A stretch of 64,000 bases of DNA, taken from NCBI GenBank assembly GCA_022825825.1, contig JAJDWA010000027.1, positions 64,572 to 128,571 on the forward strand. Direction: 5' to 3'. The DNA is from Candidatus Poribacteria bacterium (GTDB taxonomy: Bacteria > Poribacteria > WGA-4E > WGA-3G). The notes under the pieces are model-generated. The model saw only the letters and a program-made list of their open reading frames with translations, ran no database searches and was not told the DNA's origin. The position numbers and the translations under genes are program-made. Below, in pieces: positions 1 to 7,713 of this stretch (the stretch's first letter is position 1; each line of letters begins with the position of its first letter).

Positions 1-62
1 TTGGTTTTGGTATTGGCTTTCTTGTCGCGTTAATCTTAAATCCCCGTCGATCCGGTGCTTGA
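1..62 (+). CDS. 3' end of an upstream gene, possibly a membrane protein
   Basis: The third forward frame is open from the window edge to a TGA at 60-62. It encodes a short tail that begins hydrophobic and glycine-rich (GFGIGFLVALIL) and ends in a basic stretch (NPRRSGA), like the last membrane segment of a permease or other membrane protein. The stop overlaps the Shine-Dalgarno region of the next gene, so the two are probably cotranscribed. Only about 19 residues are visible, so no family can be assigned. Confidence 0.4.
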   Translation, partial: GFGIGFLVALILNPRRSGA

Positions 63-70
63 GGAAAACA

Positions 71-1168
71 ATGGCGCACGTCACTTTAAAAGATGTTACC
101 AAAATTTATGATGGTGATGTCTTGGCAGTTGAAAAGGCAGATTTTCAAATCCCGGATGAGTCGTTTACTGTGCTTGTCGGTCCTTCAGGGTGTGGAAAAT
201 CAACGATTTTGCGGATGATTGCTGGATTAGAAGAGGTTACCGAAGGAGACATCCATATTGATGACGAACGCGTTAACGACATTCCGCCAAAGGATAGGGA
301 TATTGCGATGGTGTTCCAAAACTATGCACTCTATCCGCACATGACAGTATATAAGAACATGGCGTTTGGACTAAAACTTCGCAGATATTCGAAAGGCGAG
401 ATTGACCAACGTGTCAACGAGGCAGCAGACATTCTCAGTATTTCTCACTTATTAAATCGCAAACCGAAACATCTTTCCGGTGGTGAACGTCAACGTGTCG
501 CAGTCGGCAGAGCAATCGTTCGGCAGCCCAAGGTATTCCTGTTTGATGAACCCTTGAGCAATCTTGATGCGAAGCTGCGCGTGCAAATGCGGATGGAAAT
601 CAGTCGTCTGCATGATCGGCTCAATGCGACTATTGTTTATGTCACGCACGATCAGGTTGAAGCGATGACGATGGGGGACCAAATAATCGTTCTCAATGAG
701 GGGAAAATCCAGCAAATCGCTGATCCGGGGACGCTGTACCACGAACCCGCAAATCAATTTGTTGGGGGGTTCATCGGCACGCCACCGATGAACTTTATAG
801 ATACGGAAATTGTGAATAGTGATAATAATTCACCGAAGCTAAGGTTTGAAGGCTTTGAAGTAGAACTGAATTCCCACCTACAGTTAATTCTCAGCGAATT
901 TTCGGGGAAGTCAGTAACGCTTGGCATCCGACCAGAGAACATTCATATTGGTGAAAATGGAAAAAATCAGGTTTTAACACAGATGGAATTGGTTGAGCCG
1001 CTTGGAAATCATGCGCTCCTATATCTACGGACAGAGAAGAACAGTTTTGTTGCCCAATCCAATCTTGTTGATTTACCACAACATAACACACCTTTGACGG
1101 TTAGCTTTGATATTGATAAAGCGCATTTGTTCCATCCAGAGACAGGTGAATTGTTGATGGCAGGATAA
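71..1168 (+). CDS. Sugar ABC transporter ATP-binding protein (MalK/UgpC type)
   Basis: Cytoplasmic ATPase that would power a carbohydrate or glycerol-phosphate importer. Visible in order are Walker A GPSGCGKST near residue 37, the Q-loop (VFQNYALYPH), the signature LSGGERQRVAVGRA, Walker B VFLFDEP with the D-loop SNLDAKLR, and the switch THD. A C-terminal extension of about 130 residues matches the regulatory TOBE/OB module of the MalK subfamily, and the length (365 residues) is normal. The ATG at 71 is chosen because GAGG lies 5 bases upstream; a TTG at 59 would add four residues. No permease or binding-protein gene follows, so partners must lie upstream of the window or elsewhere. The substrate cannot be read from the sequence. 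Confidence 0.9.
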   Translation: MAHVTLKDVTKIYDGDVLAVEKADFQIPDESFTVLVGPSGCGKSTILRMIAGLEEVTEGDIHIDDERVNDIPPKDRDIAMVFQNYALYPHMTVYKNMAFGLKLRRYSKGEIDQRVNEAADILSISHLLNRKPKHLSGGERQRVAVGRAIVRQPKVFLFDEPLSNLDAKLRVQMRMEISRLHDRLNATIVYVTHDQVEAMTMGDQIIVLNEGKIQQIADPGTLYHEPANQFVGGFIGTPPMNFIDTEIVNSDNNSPKLRFEGFEVELNSHLQLILSEFSGKSVTLGIRPENIHIGENGKNQVLTQMELVEPLGNHALLYLRTEKNSFVAQSNLVDLPQHNTPLTVSFDIDKAHLFHPETGELLMAG

Positions 1169-1210
1169 ACATTCTGTTCTTTTGTGCATTATAATAAAGC
1201 CAACAAGGAC

Positions 1211-1353
1211 GTGAACATTGGCGAGGTTAGGAAGAAATCAACGGTATGAATCATGGCGCATGCTTCTTTAGGCATTCCCTGCCTCGCCAGCAGTGGGTGA
1301 TTAGGGATAGGTTGTTTATCAAAATGGTAACATATCTTTAGATTGGACTATAA
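1211..1353 (+). repeat. Copy 1 of the GGTTAGGAAACC-core dispersed repeat, interrupted
   Basis: The left arm GGCGAGGTTAGGAA (1220-1233) and the matching right arm CCTCGCC (1282-1288) are separated by about 50 extra bases not found in the other copies. To the right, a segment reading GTTGTTTATCAAAATGGTAA and then GATTGGACTATAA resembles the corresponding flank of the copy at 22861-22962, so the element is longer than its hairpin. It fills the space between the ABC ATPase and the retropepsin-like gene. Confidence 0.6.
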
Positions 1354-1397
1354 AAAACAGATGCAAAATACACGAAATTTTTTAGAGGTACTAACGC

Positions 1398-1811
1398 ATG
1401 AAACATACAACACGAATTGAACTTACGAATCGAAAAGACCAGATTTTAGCAGAGGCTGGCGCTATCAAACTTGAAGACATTCGGAGAGTAGTTGTTAACG
1501 ATGCTGTTGTGGATACTGGCGCAACGGGGTTGGCTTTGCCCAAACCGATCATAGAACAACTCGGTTTAACACCTGTCAGAAGTAGAAGAGCACAGACCAC
1601 GAATGGAATCGTCACCCGCACCGTTTATTCGGATGTCGAATACTCGGTATTGGGCCGAGAGGGAATTATATTGGTAACGGATCTACCAGGATCCCTGCCT
1701 GTCCTCGTCGGTCACATGGTTTTGGAATACCTGGATCTCTGTCTGGACATAAAAAAAGGATTAATCTACAACCCTGCCCATGAAGGTGAATGGATTGAAG
1801 ACCAACTCTGA
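1398..1811 (+). CDS. Retropepsin-like aspartyl protease family protein
   Basis: A 137-residue protein with the motif VVDTGATGLALP (DTG at about residues 48-50), the active-site signature of single-domain retroviral-type aspartic proteases. A later hydrophobic segment (LPVLVGHMVLEYLDL) sits where the second conserved element of bacterial retropepsin-like proteins is expected. Such proteins act as dimers, each subunit giving one aspartate. No signal peptide is seen, so it is probably cytoplasmic. AGAGG lies 9 bases before the ATG. It stands alone and is convergent with the dehydrogenase gene downstream. Proteolytic activity is inferred; many members of this group have no proven substrate. Confidence 0.7.
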   Translation: MKHTTRIELTNRKDQILAEAGAIKLEDIRRVVVNDAVVDTGATGLALPKPIIEQLGLTPVRSRRAQTTNGIVTRTVYSDVEYSVLGREGIILVTDLPGSLPVLVGHMVLEYLDLCLDIKKGLIYNPAHEGEWIEDQL

Positions 1812-1846
1812 GAGGGATTTCTGGGGCTGGGACTTTGATACTGCGG

Positions 1847-2869
1847 TTATAGAAGTGCCTGAATTTGCTTCCAGGTTTCCGCATCTATCGGAATACCTTC
1901 TTGTTCTCGTTTGCGTTGTTCTTCCCAACCGCGTTCTCCTGGCATCCGAATTACATCAACACCAGCAGCTCGCTTTGCAGACTTGAGATATTCTATAAAT
2001 CGCTCTATCTCGGCACTGAACCCAGGAAATTCCCTAAAACTCGCTACATTAATCACAAGCACAAACAACCCATTACCAACGCGTGCATCCTCGCTTGTGC
2101 TACACCCCGCCCCTGTCAGCGCCCCTGCCAGAATATCTACAATCACGCTAAGTCCAAATCCTTTGTGCGCTGCAATCCCACCAAGAGGTAATATAGCAGC
2201 AGGCGGGACTCCATAGAAACCCTCAGCATCAGTAGTTGACTCCCCTTCCGCGTTGATGAGCCAACCCTCTGGCAGCACTTCATTACGATGCTGTTTAACA
2301 CGAATCTTTCCCGATGCGACAACACTGGTGGACATATCCAATACAATCGGATCTTGTCCTTCAATTGGCACTGCACACGCAATTGGATTGGTAGAGAGGC
2401 GTCCTTCAATGCCGCCGTGCGGTGCAACGCAAGTGCCACCGCCGTGGTCGTTTGCCATGAGCAATCCGATCATCTCGGCATCTGCAGCGAGGCACGCATA
2501 TCCACCTAATCTCCCTACCTCATTGCATTGTGAAACGGCAACGGAACTCACGTCTGCCTGTTTTGCCTTCTGAATTGCCAACGCAACAGCACGCGTTGCA
2601 ATGACAGGGCCGAACCCCCAATTGCCATTTAGGACTGCTATAGATGCAGATTCGTACAGCGTTTCTGTAGATGCACCGGGTTGGATTAACCCTGCTTCCA
2701 ATTCATGCACATATTTTGGCAGATGGATAACACCGTGTGAATCGTGTCCAACGCGATTGGCATCTACCATAGAACGGGTTACGATTTCCGCTTCTGATGG
2801 TGAGATATTTAGTTTTTGAAAGACGTTGAGGCAAATATCGGTGAGTTCTTCTGCGGTGAGGTTCGGCAT
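1847..2869 (-). CDS. Malate/L-lactate dehydrogenase family oxidoreductase (Ldh2 type)
   Basis: A 340-residue NAD(P)-dependent 2-hydroxyacid dehydrogenase of the Ldh2/YlbC/DlgD fold, unrelated to classical Rossmann LDH. Family hallmarks are the N-terminal helical part with NRVGHDSHGVIHLPKYV, the central VSQCNEVGRLGGYA and MANDHGGGTCVAPHGG, and STNPIACAVPI near residue 160. Members reduce or oxidise malate, ureidoglycolate, sulfolactate or dioxogulonate; the substrate is not evident here. Length is normal. A run of glycines and alanines (LPLGGIAAHKGFGLSVIVDIL) marks the conserved C-terminal region. It is followed, after a short gap, by the convergent retropepsin-like gene. Confidence 0.88.
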   Translation of the reverse strand: MPNLTAEELTDICLNVFQKLNISPSEAEIVTRSMVDANRVGHDSHGVIHLPKYVHELEAGLIQPGASTETLYESASIAVLNGNWGFGPVIATRAVALAIQKAKQADVSSVAVSQCNEVGRLGGYACLAADAEMIGLLMANDHGGGTCVAPHGGIEGRLSTNPIACAVPIEGQDPIVLDMSTSVVASGKIRVKQHRNEVLPEGWLINAEGESTTDAEGFYGVPPAAILPLGGIAAHKGFGLSVIVDILAGALTGAGCSTSEDARVGNGLFVLVINVASFREFPGFSAEIERFIEYLKSAKRAAGVDVIRMPGERGWEEQRKREQEGIPIDAETWKQIQALL

Positions 2870-2908
2870 TGGAGAATCCTTTGTGTCCTGTCAAAACTGT
2901 TTCATAAT

Positions 2909-4795
2909 TTAATCAAAATTTTGTGCCACAATGACCAAATCTTGAATATTCACAACACCATCACCATTCAGATCAGGTTCCGCTTCACCAAAAGCGTTTG
3001 CCACAGCAACTAAATCCAGCACGTTCACAACACCATCAGCATTGACATCACCTACTATGTCCATGTCCATTGCTATATCTATGTTCCACGTCTGTTCCCA
3101 ACTCTGCCCTTCTCGGACACTCTTCAAGAAACCGTGTGTTCTAACCAAGCCTTTATCTCTCAACATCCAAGGTGCGCGGATCCGGATGGTTGGTAAGACA
3201 CCCCATACTACGTAAGCCTCCTGAAATTTTTGGTAGAGCTCAGGTTCTCCATCTGGGTTTGGGACATGAAAGCCGTAGGGGATCGTCCAAGGTGAAAAGA
3301 GAAAAGAGTTGATGGGATGTGGCTGTTTGTTCCGATAAATTCCCCGTTGCGCTAAGTTCGTATTGAAGAAGGTGCCTTCATGAACGCCTTCCCCACCGAA
3401 CACAATCCCCGGCATCGCTTCCCTTAATTCCTGATGCATCAGAATGTTACCTTCTGGAAAGGTTAATCCGTCTACAAGCCCATTTGGATCATTTCTAAAA
3501 AGCGTATTGATATCCAAGTGGAATCCGTCTATCGGATGGGCTTCGTACACTTTTTTATGTTGAGCAACGGTATATTTTCTAAACGCTTTTGACGCTGGAT
3601 TGATATAAGCCACAGAGTCCGGGTATGACGGATCATCCCATCTATAGCCGAGTTTGTGTCCTCTGATTGGATGTCGAAGGTGAAACTTCTCAAACTCTGG
3701 ATAGAGTGGATCATCCGGTGACATCACGACAACATTTGTATAAGGCATAACCCGAAACCCATGGCTGTGTGCCGCTTCGAGAAAAGCACCAAATTCGGGT
3801 CTGGGTGTAGGGAAATTCGCCTTCTCTGCCCGTTGCCAACCGAGTAGATATATCAAGGTCGTTGAAGGATTTACATGTTCTGCCAGCATCGGTAGAACCT
3901 CTATGTCTAAATTAAGGTAAACAACCAATTCAAGTTCTTTGACCCATGCGGGGGGTTGTTTGGGTTGGAAAGCGGTTTCCATCCAGTTTCGGTAAATTTC
4001 TACTGGGACTTGCCAATCGCCTCGGTATGCGTTCAATCGCCACTCAACGGATGTGATCTCATACTTGCCGCGGAAAGGTGCGAAATTGTCTGTCTGAAAA
4101 CTGATACCGAAATGTTCGGCAGTTCGCCTATAACCGACCCCTTTAAACCGAAATGTTGTATCTGTACTGCGGACAAAAAACCCACCATCTCCACCCTGAA
4201 GGATAGCGAGTTGCGCTTCCCATTCCCTTGGATACCCACCTCCACCAGCGCGAATCTCAGAGGATGCATCAATAATTTCACCGCCATTTGCTGGTAATAT
4301 GATGTCGACCTGCTGGTTATTAAGGTAGCCGCACCCCCACATAACGCCTATGAGCCCACCGGATGCCGAGGCACCAGTTTGATGAATCACCAAATCTTGG
4401 GTCTCTGGGTCTATACCAATGCGGATCCGACATGTTTGACCTGTTCTATAATCCCTCTGATAAGTGATTTCTATACCAAGAGGAGTTAACCTTTTGGATT
4501 CTACCTCCCAAGAATCATCTATCCATTGAGCCCTTCCATATTCTCCTTCGTTATATTGTATTGAAATACCACTTTGTTCATTTGAATTGTCTTGCGGTGG
4601 TAGTGTATACGTCTCGTTGGTGAGTTTGTTGTGGAAGTGTATCAGCACGCCATCTCTAAAGCGAACCTGATAGCGGTTGGTTTCTGCAAGAACATTCCCC
4701 GTTTCGTCAACCGTCAAAGTGTTTGCCAACCCAGCAGCCACTAAAACAAACTGCAATATCAAGATATAAACACATTTAACATAGAAATTTCTCAT
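2909..4795 (-). CDS. Secreted glycosidase-like TIM-barrel protein with C-terminal dockerin
   Basis: The 628-residue product has an N-terminal signal peptide (MRNFYVKCVYILILQFVLVA, cleavage likely after a following small residue). A beta-rich N-terminal region is followed by a probable (beta/alpha)8 barrel: HSHGFRVMPYTNVV, then GFHLDIN where an acidic catalytic residue would sit on strand 4, then FGGEGVHEG. The last 50 residues carry two dockerin-type calcium loops (GDVNADGVVNVLDLVAVANA and DLNGDGVVNIQDLVIVAQNF). ATG 4795 is chosen over a TTG 27 bases upstream because AAGGA precedes it at good spacing. I do not recognise a precise glycoside hydrolase family; the barrel resembles DUF6259-type proteins. 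No cohesin gene is in the window. Confidence 0.75.
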   Translation of the reverse strand: MRNFYVKCVYILILQFVLVAAGLANTLTVDETGNVLAETNRYQVRFRDGVLIHFHNKLTNETYTLPPQDNSNEQSGISIQYNEGEYGRAQWIDDSWEVESKRLTPLGIEITYQRDYRTGQTCRIRIGIDPETQDLVIHQTGASASGGLIGVMWGCGYLNNQQVDIILPANGGEIIDASSEIRAGGGGYPREWEAQLAILQGGDGGFFVRSTDTTFRFKGVGYRRTAEHFGISFQTDNFAPFRGKYEITSVEWRLNAYRGDWQVPVEIYRNWMETAFQPKQPPAWVKELELVVYLNLDIEVLPMLAEHVNPSTTLIYLLGWQRAEKANFPTPRPEFGAFLEAAHSHGFRVMPYTNVVVMSPDDPLYPEFEKFHLRHPIRGHKLGYRWDDPSYPDSVAYINPASKAFRKYTVAQHKKVYEAHPIDGFHLDINTLFRNDPNGLVDGLTFPEGNILMHQELREAMPGIVFGGEGVHEGTFFNTNLAQRGIYRNKQPHPINSFLFSPWTIPYGFHVPNPDGEPELYQKFQEAYVVWGVLPTIRIRAPWMLRDKGLVRTHGFLKSVREGQSWEQTWNIDIAMDMDIVGDVNADGVVNVLDLVAVANAFGEAEPDLNGDGVVNIQDLVIVAQNFD

Positions 4796-4865
4796 GAATT
4801 TATTCCTTTCGACTCTCTTCAATTTTTTTCCTTAGTTTTGGTATTAGAAATAAAGGAGGGATTAT

Positions 4866-5684
4866 TTATCTTTGTTTGAAGATTTCTGCGATCCGTTCAG
4901 CAAAACGGAACGCGCTGTTGTCTTCCGGTTCGTAGCCTATCACCTCTCGTGCATTGGTGATACTCCAGAACTTATGTGAGTTGTCGCTGATACCGTAGAA
5001 AATTTGGAATGGAATTCCGTTTTCGTCCTCTATATTCTCCGTTTCAATGCTCTTGACAAAGAGTTGAACCTGATCGCGAACACTCAAATATGCCCCAAGC
5101 GCCCGGTGCATCTTATGATAATTTTCCGCTGTGACATCATTCATATCTGTTTCCCGCGGTGCACCGATGCGTATTTGCACATTCTGTAGTTTTTTATTTT
5201 TCCTAAACCCAGTTGCAAAGACAAAACCGAGATGCTCATAAGCCTCTTTTGCCCACCCGTAGAAATTATCTGATAACGGACGCATCTCTGGCGTTACAAA
5301 ATCCCATTTGCCTGCCCAGATAAGCCGTTCATAATAGTCTGCTGCATGGTTAGAACTACAAACAACGACGCGCCGCACATCCGTTTCCCAGCAGGTATGG
5401 TAGACGTTGTATGCCATCTGAATGTTGTTGAGTTCATTTTCAAAACCACCGCCTTGGAATGCACAGTGAACAACTGCATCAACGCCTTCAAAGTAGTGTT
5501 TGTATAACTCACGGTCAGGATTGCTAACGTCAACGATTTGAAGCCCTTCGACCTCTTCTCCTTGCCGATTTGTGGTTCTCACATCAAGTAGAACGAGATC
5601 GTAACGTTCGCGGAAATCGGGTAGCATGCGTCCAGCAATGTAGCCCGCTGCACCTGTGATAAGGACTTTTCTGCGGTTTTCCAT
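4866..5684 (-). CDS. NAD-dependent epimerase/dehydratase (extended SDR)
   Basis: A 272-residue Rossmann-fold protein acting on a sugar nucleotide or related substrate. The dinucleotide loop TGAAGYIAGRM (residues 10-20) has alanine at the third glycine position, a common variant. The acidic strand end LLDVR, the VHCAFQGG segment and the catalytic YGWAK (YxxxK) are visible, with a serine pair (VVCSSNHAADYY) in the expected place. Similar short SDRs act as uronate dehydrogenases or sugar epimerases, but I cannot separate these. The only purine-rich box upstream (AGAGGA) is rather far from the ATG. Confidence 0.8.
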   Translation of the reverse strand: MENRRKVLITGAAGYIAGRMLPDFRERYDLVLLDVRTTNRQGEEVEGLQIVDVSNPDRELYKHYFEGVDAVVHCAFQGGGFENELNNIQMAYNVYHTCWETDVRRVVVCSSNHAADYYERLIWAGKWDFVTPEMRPLSDNFYGWAKEAYEHLGFVFATGFRKNKKLQNVQIRIGAPRETDMNDVTAENYHKMHRALGAYLSVRDQVQLFVKSIETENIEDENGIPFQIFYGISDNSHKFWSITNAREVIGYEPEDNSAFRFAERIAEIFKQR

Positions 5685-5723
5685 TGTTTTTTGATGTTTC
5701 CTCTTGTCACTATTTAATGAGAT

Positions 5724-6500
5724 TTAGGGAGTTGGTTTATGCGCTGCAATTTTCCGCTTTACTTCTTCCATTAATCTGTCCAACAAAGGGTGTGATCCAG
5801 GCATCCTAAGTGCAAAGTTGTAAAGTGCATAATCGTTAAGACTTGCCTTTTCAAAACCGTGGACAGGTCTGCTCAGAAAACGAACCAATAACTGAAAAAG
5901 TTGTTTTCCTCTAAGTAAAAGTTGATATGCGGATCTGATTTGTTGAACACGATCTGGGTCGGGAATGTAGAAACCTTGGCGTGTGCAAAAGTCGGCATCC
6001 AATTCGGTTTTGCCAGGCGGTACTATTTCATCACAATGCAGATCAAGTACTGGAGAATTTCCTGCTAAATATTCCTCAACTGCAAATGCAAACCACGTGC
6101 TGATAGAATCCAAAATTTGCTGATGTTCCGCTGTTTCGTTTTCATTTAACAAACGTTCTAACTCGGCATCCGAATACAAGTCATTTTCAATACTGTATCC
6201 GCTTGTCCAAATAACATCTTCGTAACCATGCTCAATTCCTGAAAACAACCACATATCCTGATCTGCTATAAAAGCAACCGGGACTTGTGCAAATTCACTT
6301 CTTCGCTTGTAAAGTTTGAACAATTTTTCTCGTCCGCCCGACGCGTGAAAATCTATATCTAATATCCCAAACCGATTTACTAACTCCCGATAAATGATAA
6401 CATCATCACGCCCCTCAACAACAATATTCGGTTTTTGAGAATTACGCAGAATCGCAATTAATTCTGTTACTTCGTCTACCCTAATTTGTGGTGTTAGCAT
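5724..6500 (-). CDS. ariB-like: DUF4435/TOPRIM-type protein, AriB-like (PARIS effector candidate)
   Basis: A 258-residue protein with a TOPRIM-like core: IVVEGRDDVIIYREL puts the catalytic glutamate at E29, and FIADQDMW supplies the D80-x-D82 pair. The following SGYSIENDLYSD is the conserved SxEN segment of DUF4435. It overlaps the ATPase gene 6481-7668 by 20 bases and is almost certainly translationally coupled to it. In the known PARIS anti-phage system an AAA ATPase (AriA) holds a DUF4435 nuclease (AriB), which is released by phage anti-restriction proteins and cleaves host tRNA. Family and gene order agree; function here is inferred. A stand-alone DUF4435/ATPase pair of another type is the alternative. 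Confidence 0.72.
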   Translation of the reverse strand: MLTPQIRVDEVTELIAILRNSQKPNIVVEGRDDVIIYRELVNRFGILDIDFHASGGREKLFKLYKRRSEFAQVPVAFIADQDMWLFSGIEHGYEDVIWTSGYSIENDLYSDAELERLLNENETAEHQQILDSISTWFAFAVEEYLAGNSPVLDLHCDEIVPPGKTELDADFCTRQGFYIPDPDRVQQIRSAYQLLLRGKQLFQLLVRFLSRPVHGFEKASLNDYALYNFALRMPGSHPLLDRLMEEVKRKIAAHKPTP

Positions 6501-7668
6501 TAAACTTCTCCACCTGGTTGTCTAACAGAAATTCTTTATCAGGATACCTTGCATAAATGAAAGGTGAATGTGTAGCAACAAAAAACTGATTCCCAGTTTT
6601 TTGCTGAAGCAGAATGGGAAACAGTAGTCTCTGCCAATCTACGTGCAGGCTTAACTCTGGTTCATCAATGAAAATAGTCGTATTTTTGCTAAAAGCATTG
6701 TAACACAAGAAACTGAGCACCTGCTTTTCACCCGCAGAAAGTATATCTGCGGAAATAGCATGTTTTGCCTCCCCAACTGTAATTCCATCTCTTCCTTCTA
6801 CCAAAGTAACTCCCTCAGTTGTTTCCCCACGAATAGTTCGTCCAGTAACATGTATTGCATTATATTGTAGGATCTTCCGAGTCAACTCAGACAACACAGA
6901 AAATGGCTTACTCAGATGGTTTCGTTGCTTATTAACTTTTTGAATAGCATTCAGAACGGCAGGAGCATCTTGAAGGTTATCAGAAACTTTACCCTTATCT
7001 GAATTGTTTTGCATTTTTTCTGATATATCTTCTAATACCTGAGACTGAAGGTTTGTGATTTCTTCATAAATATCGGCATATTTCTGCGTTAACAATTCGC
7101 CTATATCTTCTGTTGAAATCGAAGCGATGAATTTGTGTCCATTGACTGACACATCAGATGAAAACCGCGTCATCGTAATCTGAAGCATTTCTGATAATGG
7201 AAGCAATCTCCCAACCGAATCCTCTATATTTATAGAGTCTTTAGAAAAGCCACCTTCAATTCTTCGAAACGTTGGAAAAAACAGACTGTTCTTTGTTGTA
7301 TGAGCAATCCGCTTCTCAAGTTTATTTACCTTATCTATATCCTTTCGATCAATCGTTTTATGTTCTGGATCTATTTTAATAGTTTTCTTATCTGGTTCCT
7401 CGTCAGTAAATTTCCAGTTTAATTTAATCTGATCAACTTTAGTTTGATGCATAGATAGAGAAAATGCCTCAGTTTCAATTGAAATAGAAGAAAACGGAAT
7501 TTCAGAAAGAATTTGCTTGAGATGTCCGCTAATGAGGTACCATATCAACTTCAGCAATGTGGTCTTGCCTGAACCGTTAGGTCCAGTAAAAATGTTCAAA
7601 TCTTCGTTAAACTCAAATTCACCGTCAAAACGGTTATTAAGTCCCTTAACTTCAAGTTTTTGTATCAT
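6481..7668 (-). CDS. ariA-like: ABC-type AAA ATPase, AriA-like (PARIS sensor candidate)
   Basis: A 395-residue ATPase of the AAA_15/AAA_21 (OLD/SMC-like) type. It begins MIQKLEVKGL with Walker A GPNGSGKTT at residues 29-37, has a helical middle region with coiled-coil-like composition (about 150-260), then the ABC signature SAGEKQVLSF, Walker B TTIFIDEPELSLH and the switch FVATHSPFIY. GAGGT stands 7 bases before the ATG. It is directly followed, in overlap, by the DUF4435 gene. Together they match the two-gene PARIS layout. No restriction-modification genes accompany it here. Confidence 0.78.
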   Translation of the reverse strand: MIQKLEVKGLNNRFDGEFEFNEDLNIFTGPNGSGKTTLLKLIWYLISGHLKQILSEIPFSSISIETEAFSLSMHQTKVDQIKLNWKFTDEEPDKKTIKIDPEHKTIDRKDIDKVNKLEKRIAHTTKNSLFFPTFRRIEGGFSKDSINIEDSVGRLLPLSEMLQITMTRFSSDVSVNGHKFIASISTEDIGELLTQKYADIYEEITNLQSQVLEDISEKMQNNSDKGKVSDNLQDAPAVLNAIQKVNKQRNHLSKPFSVLSELTRKILQYNAIHVTGRTIRGETTEGVTLVEGRDGITVGEAKHAISADILSAGEKQVLSFLCYNAFSKNTTIFIDEPELSLHVDWQRLLFPILLQQKTGNQFFVATHSPFIYARYPDKEFLLDNQVEKFNANTTN

Positions 7669-7713
7669 CTGTTTTACCTCACAGAGATAGCCTTCAACAT
7701 AAAAATCAAATAC

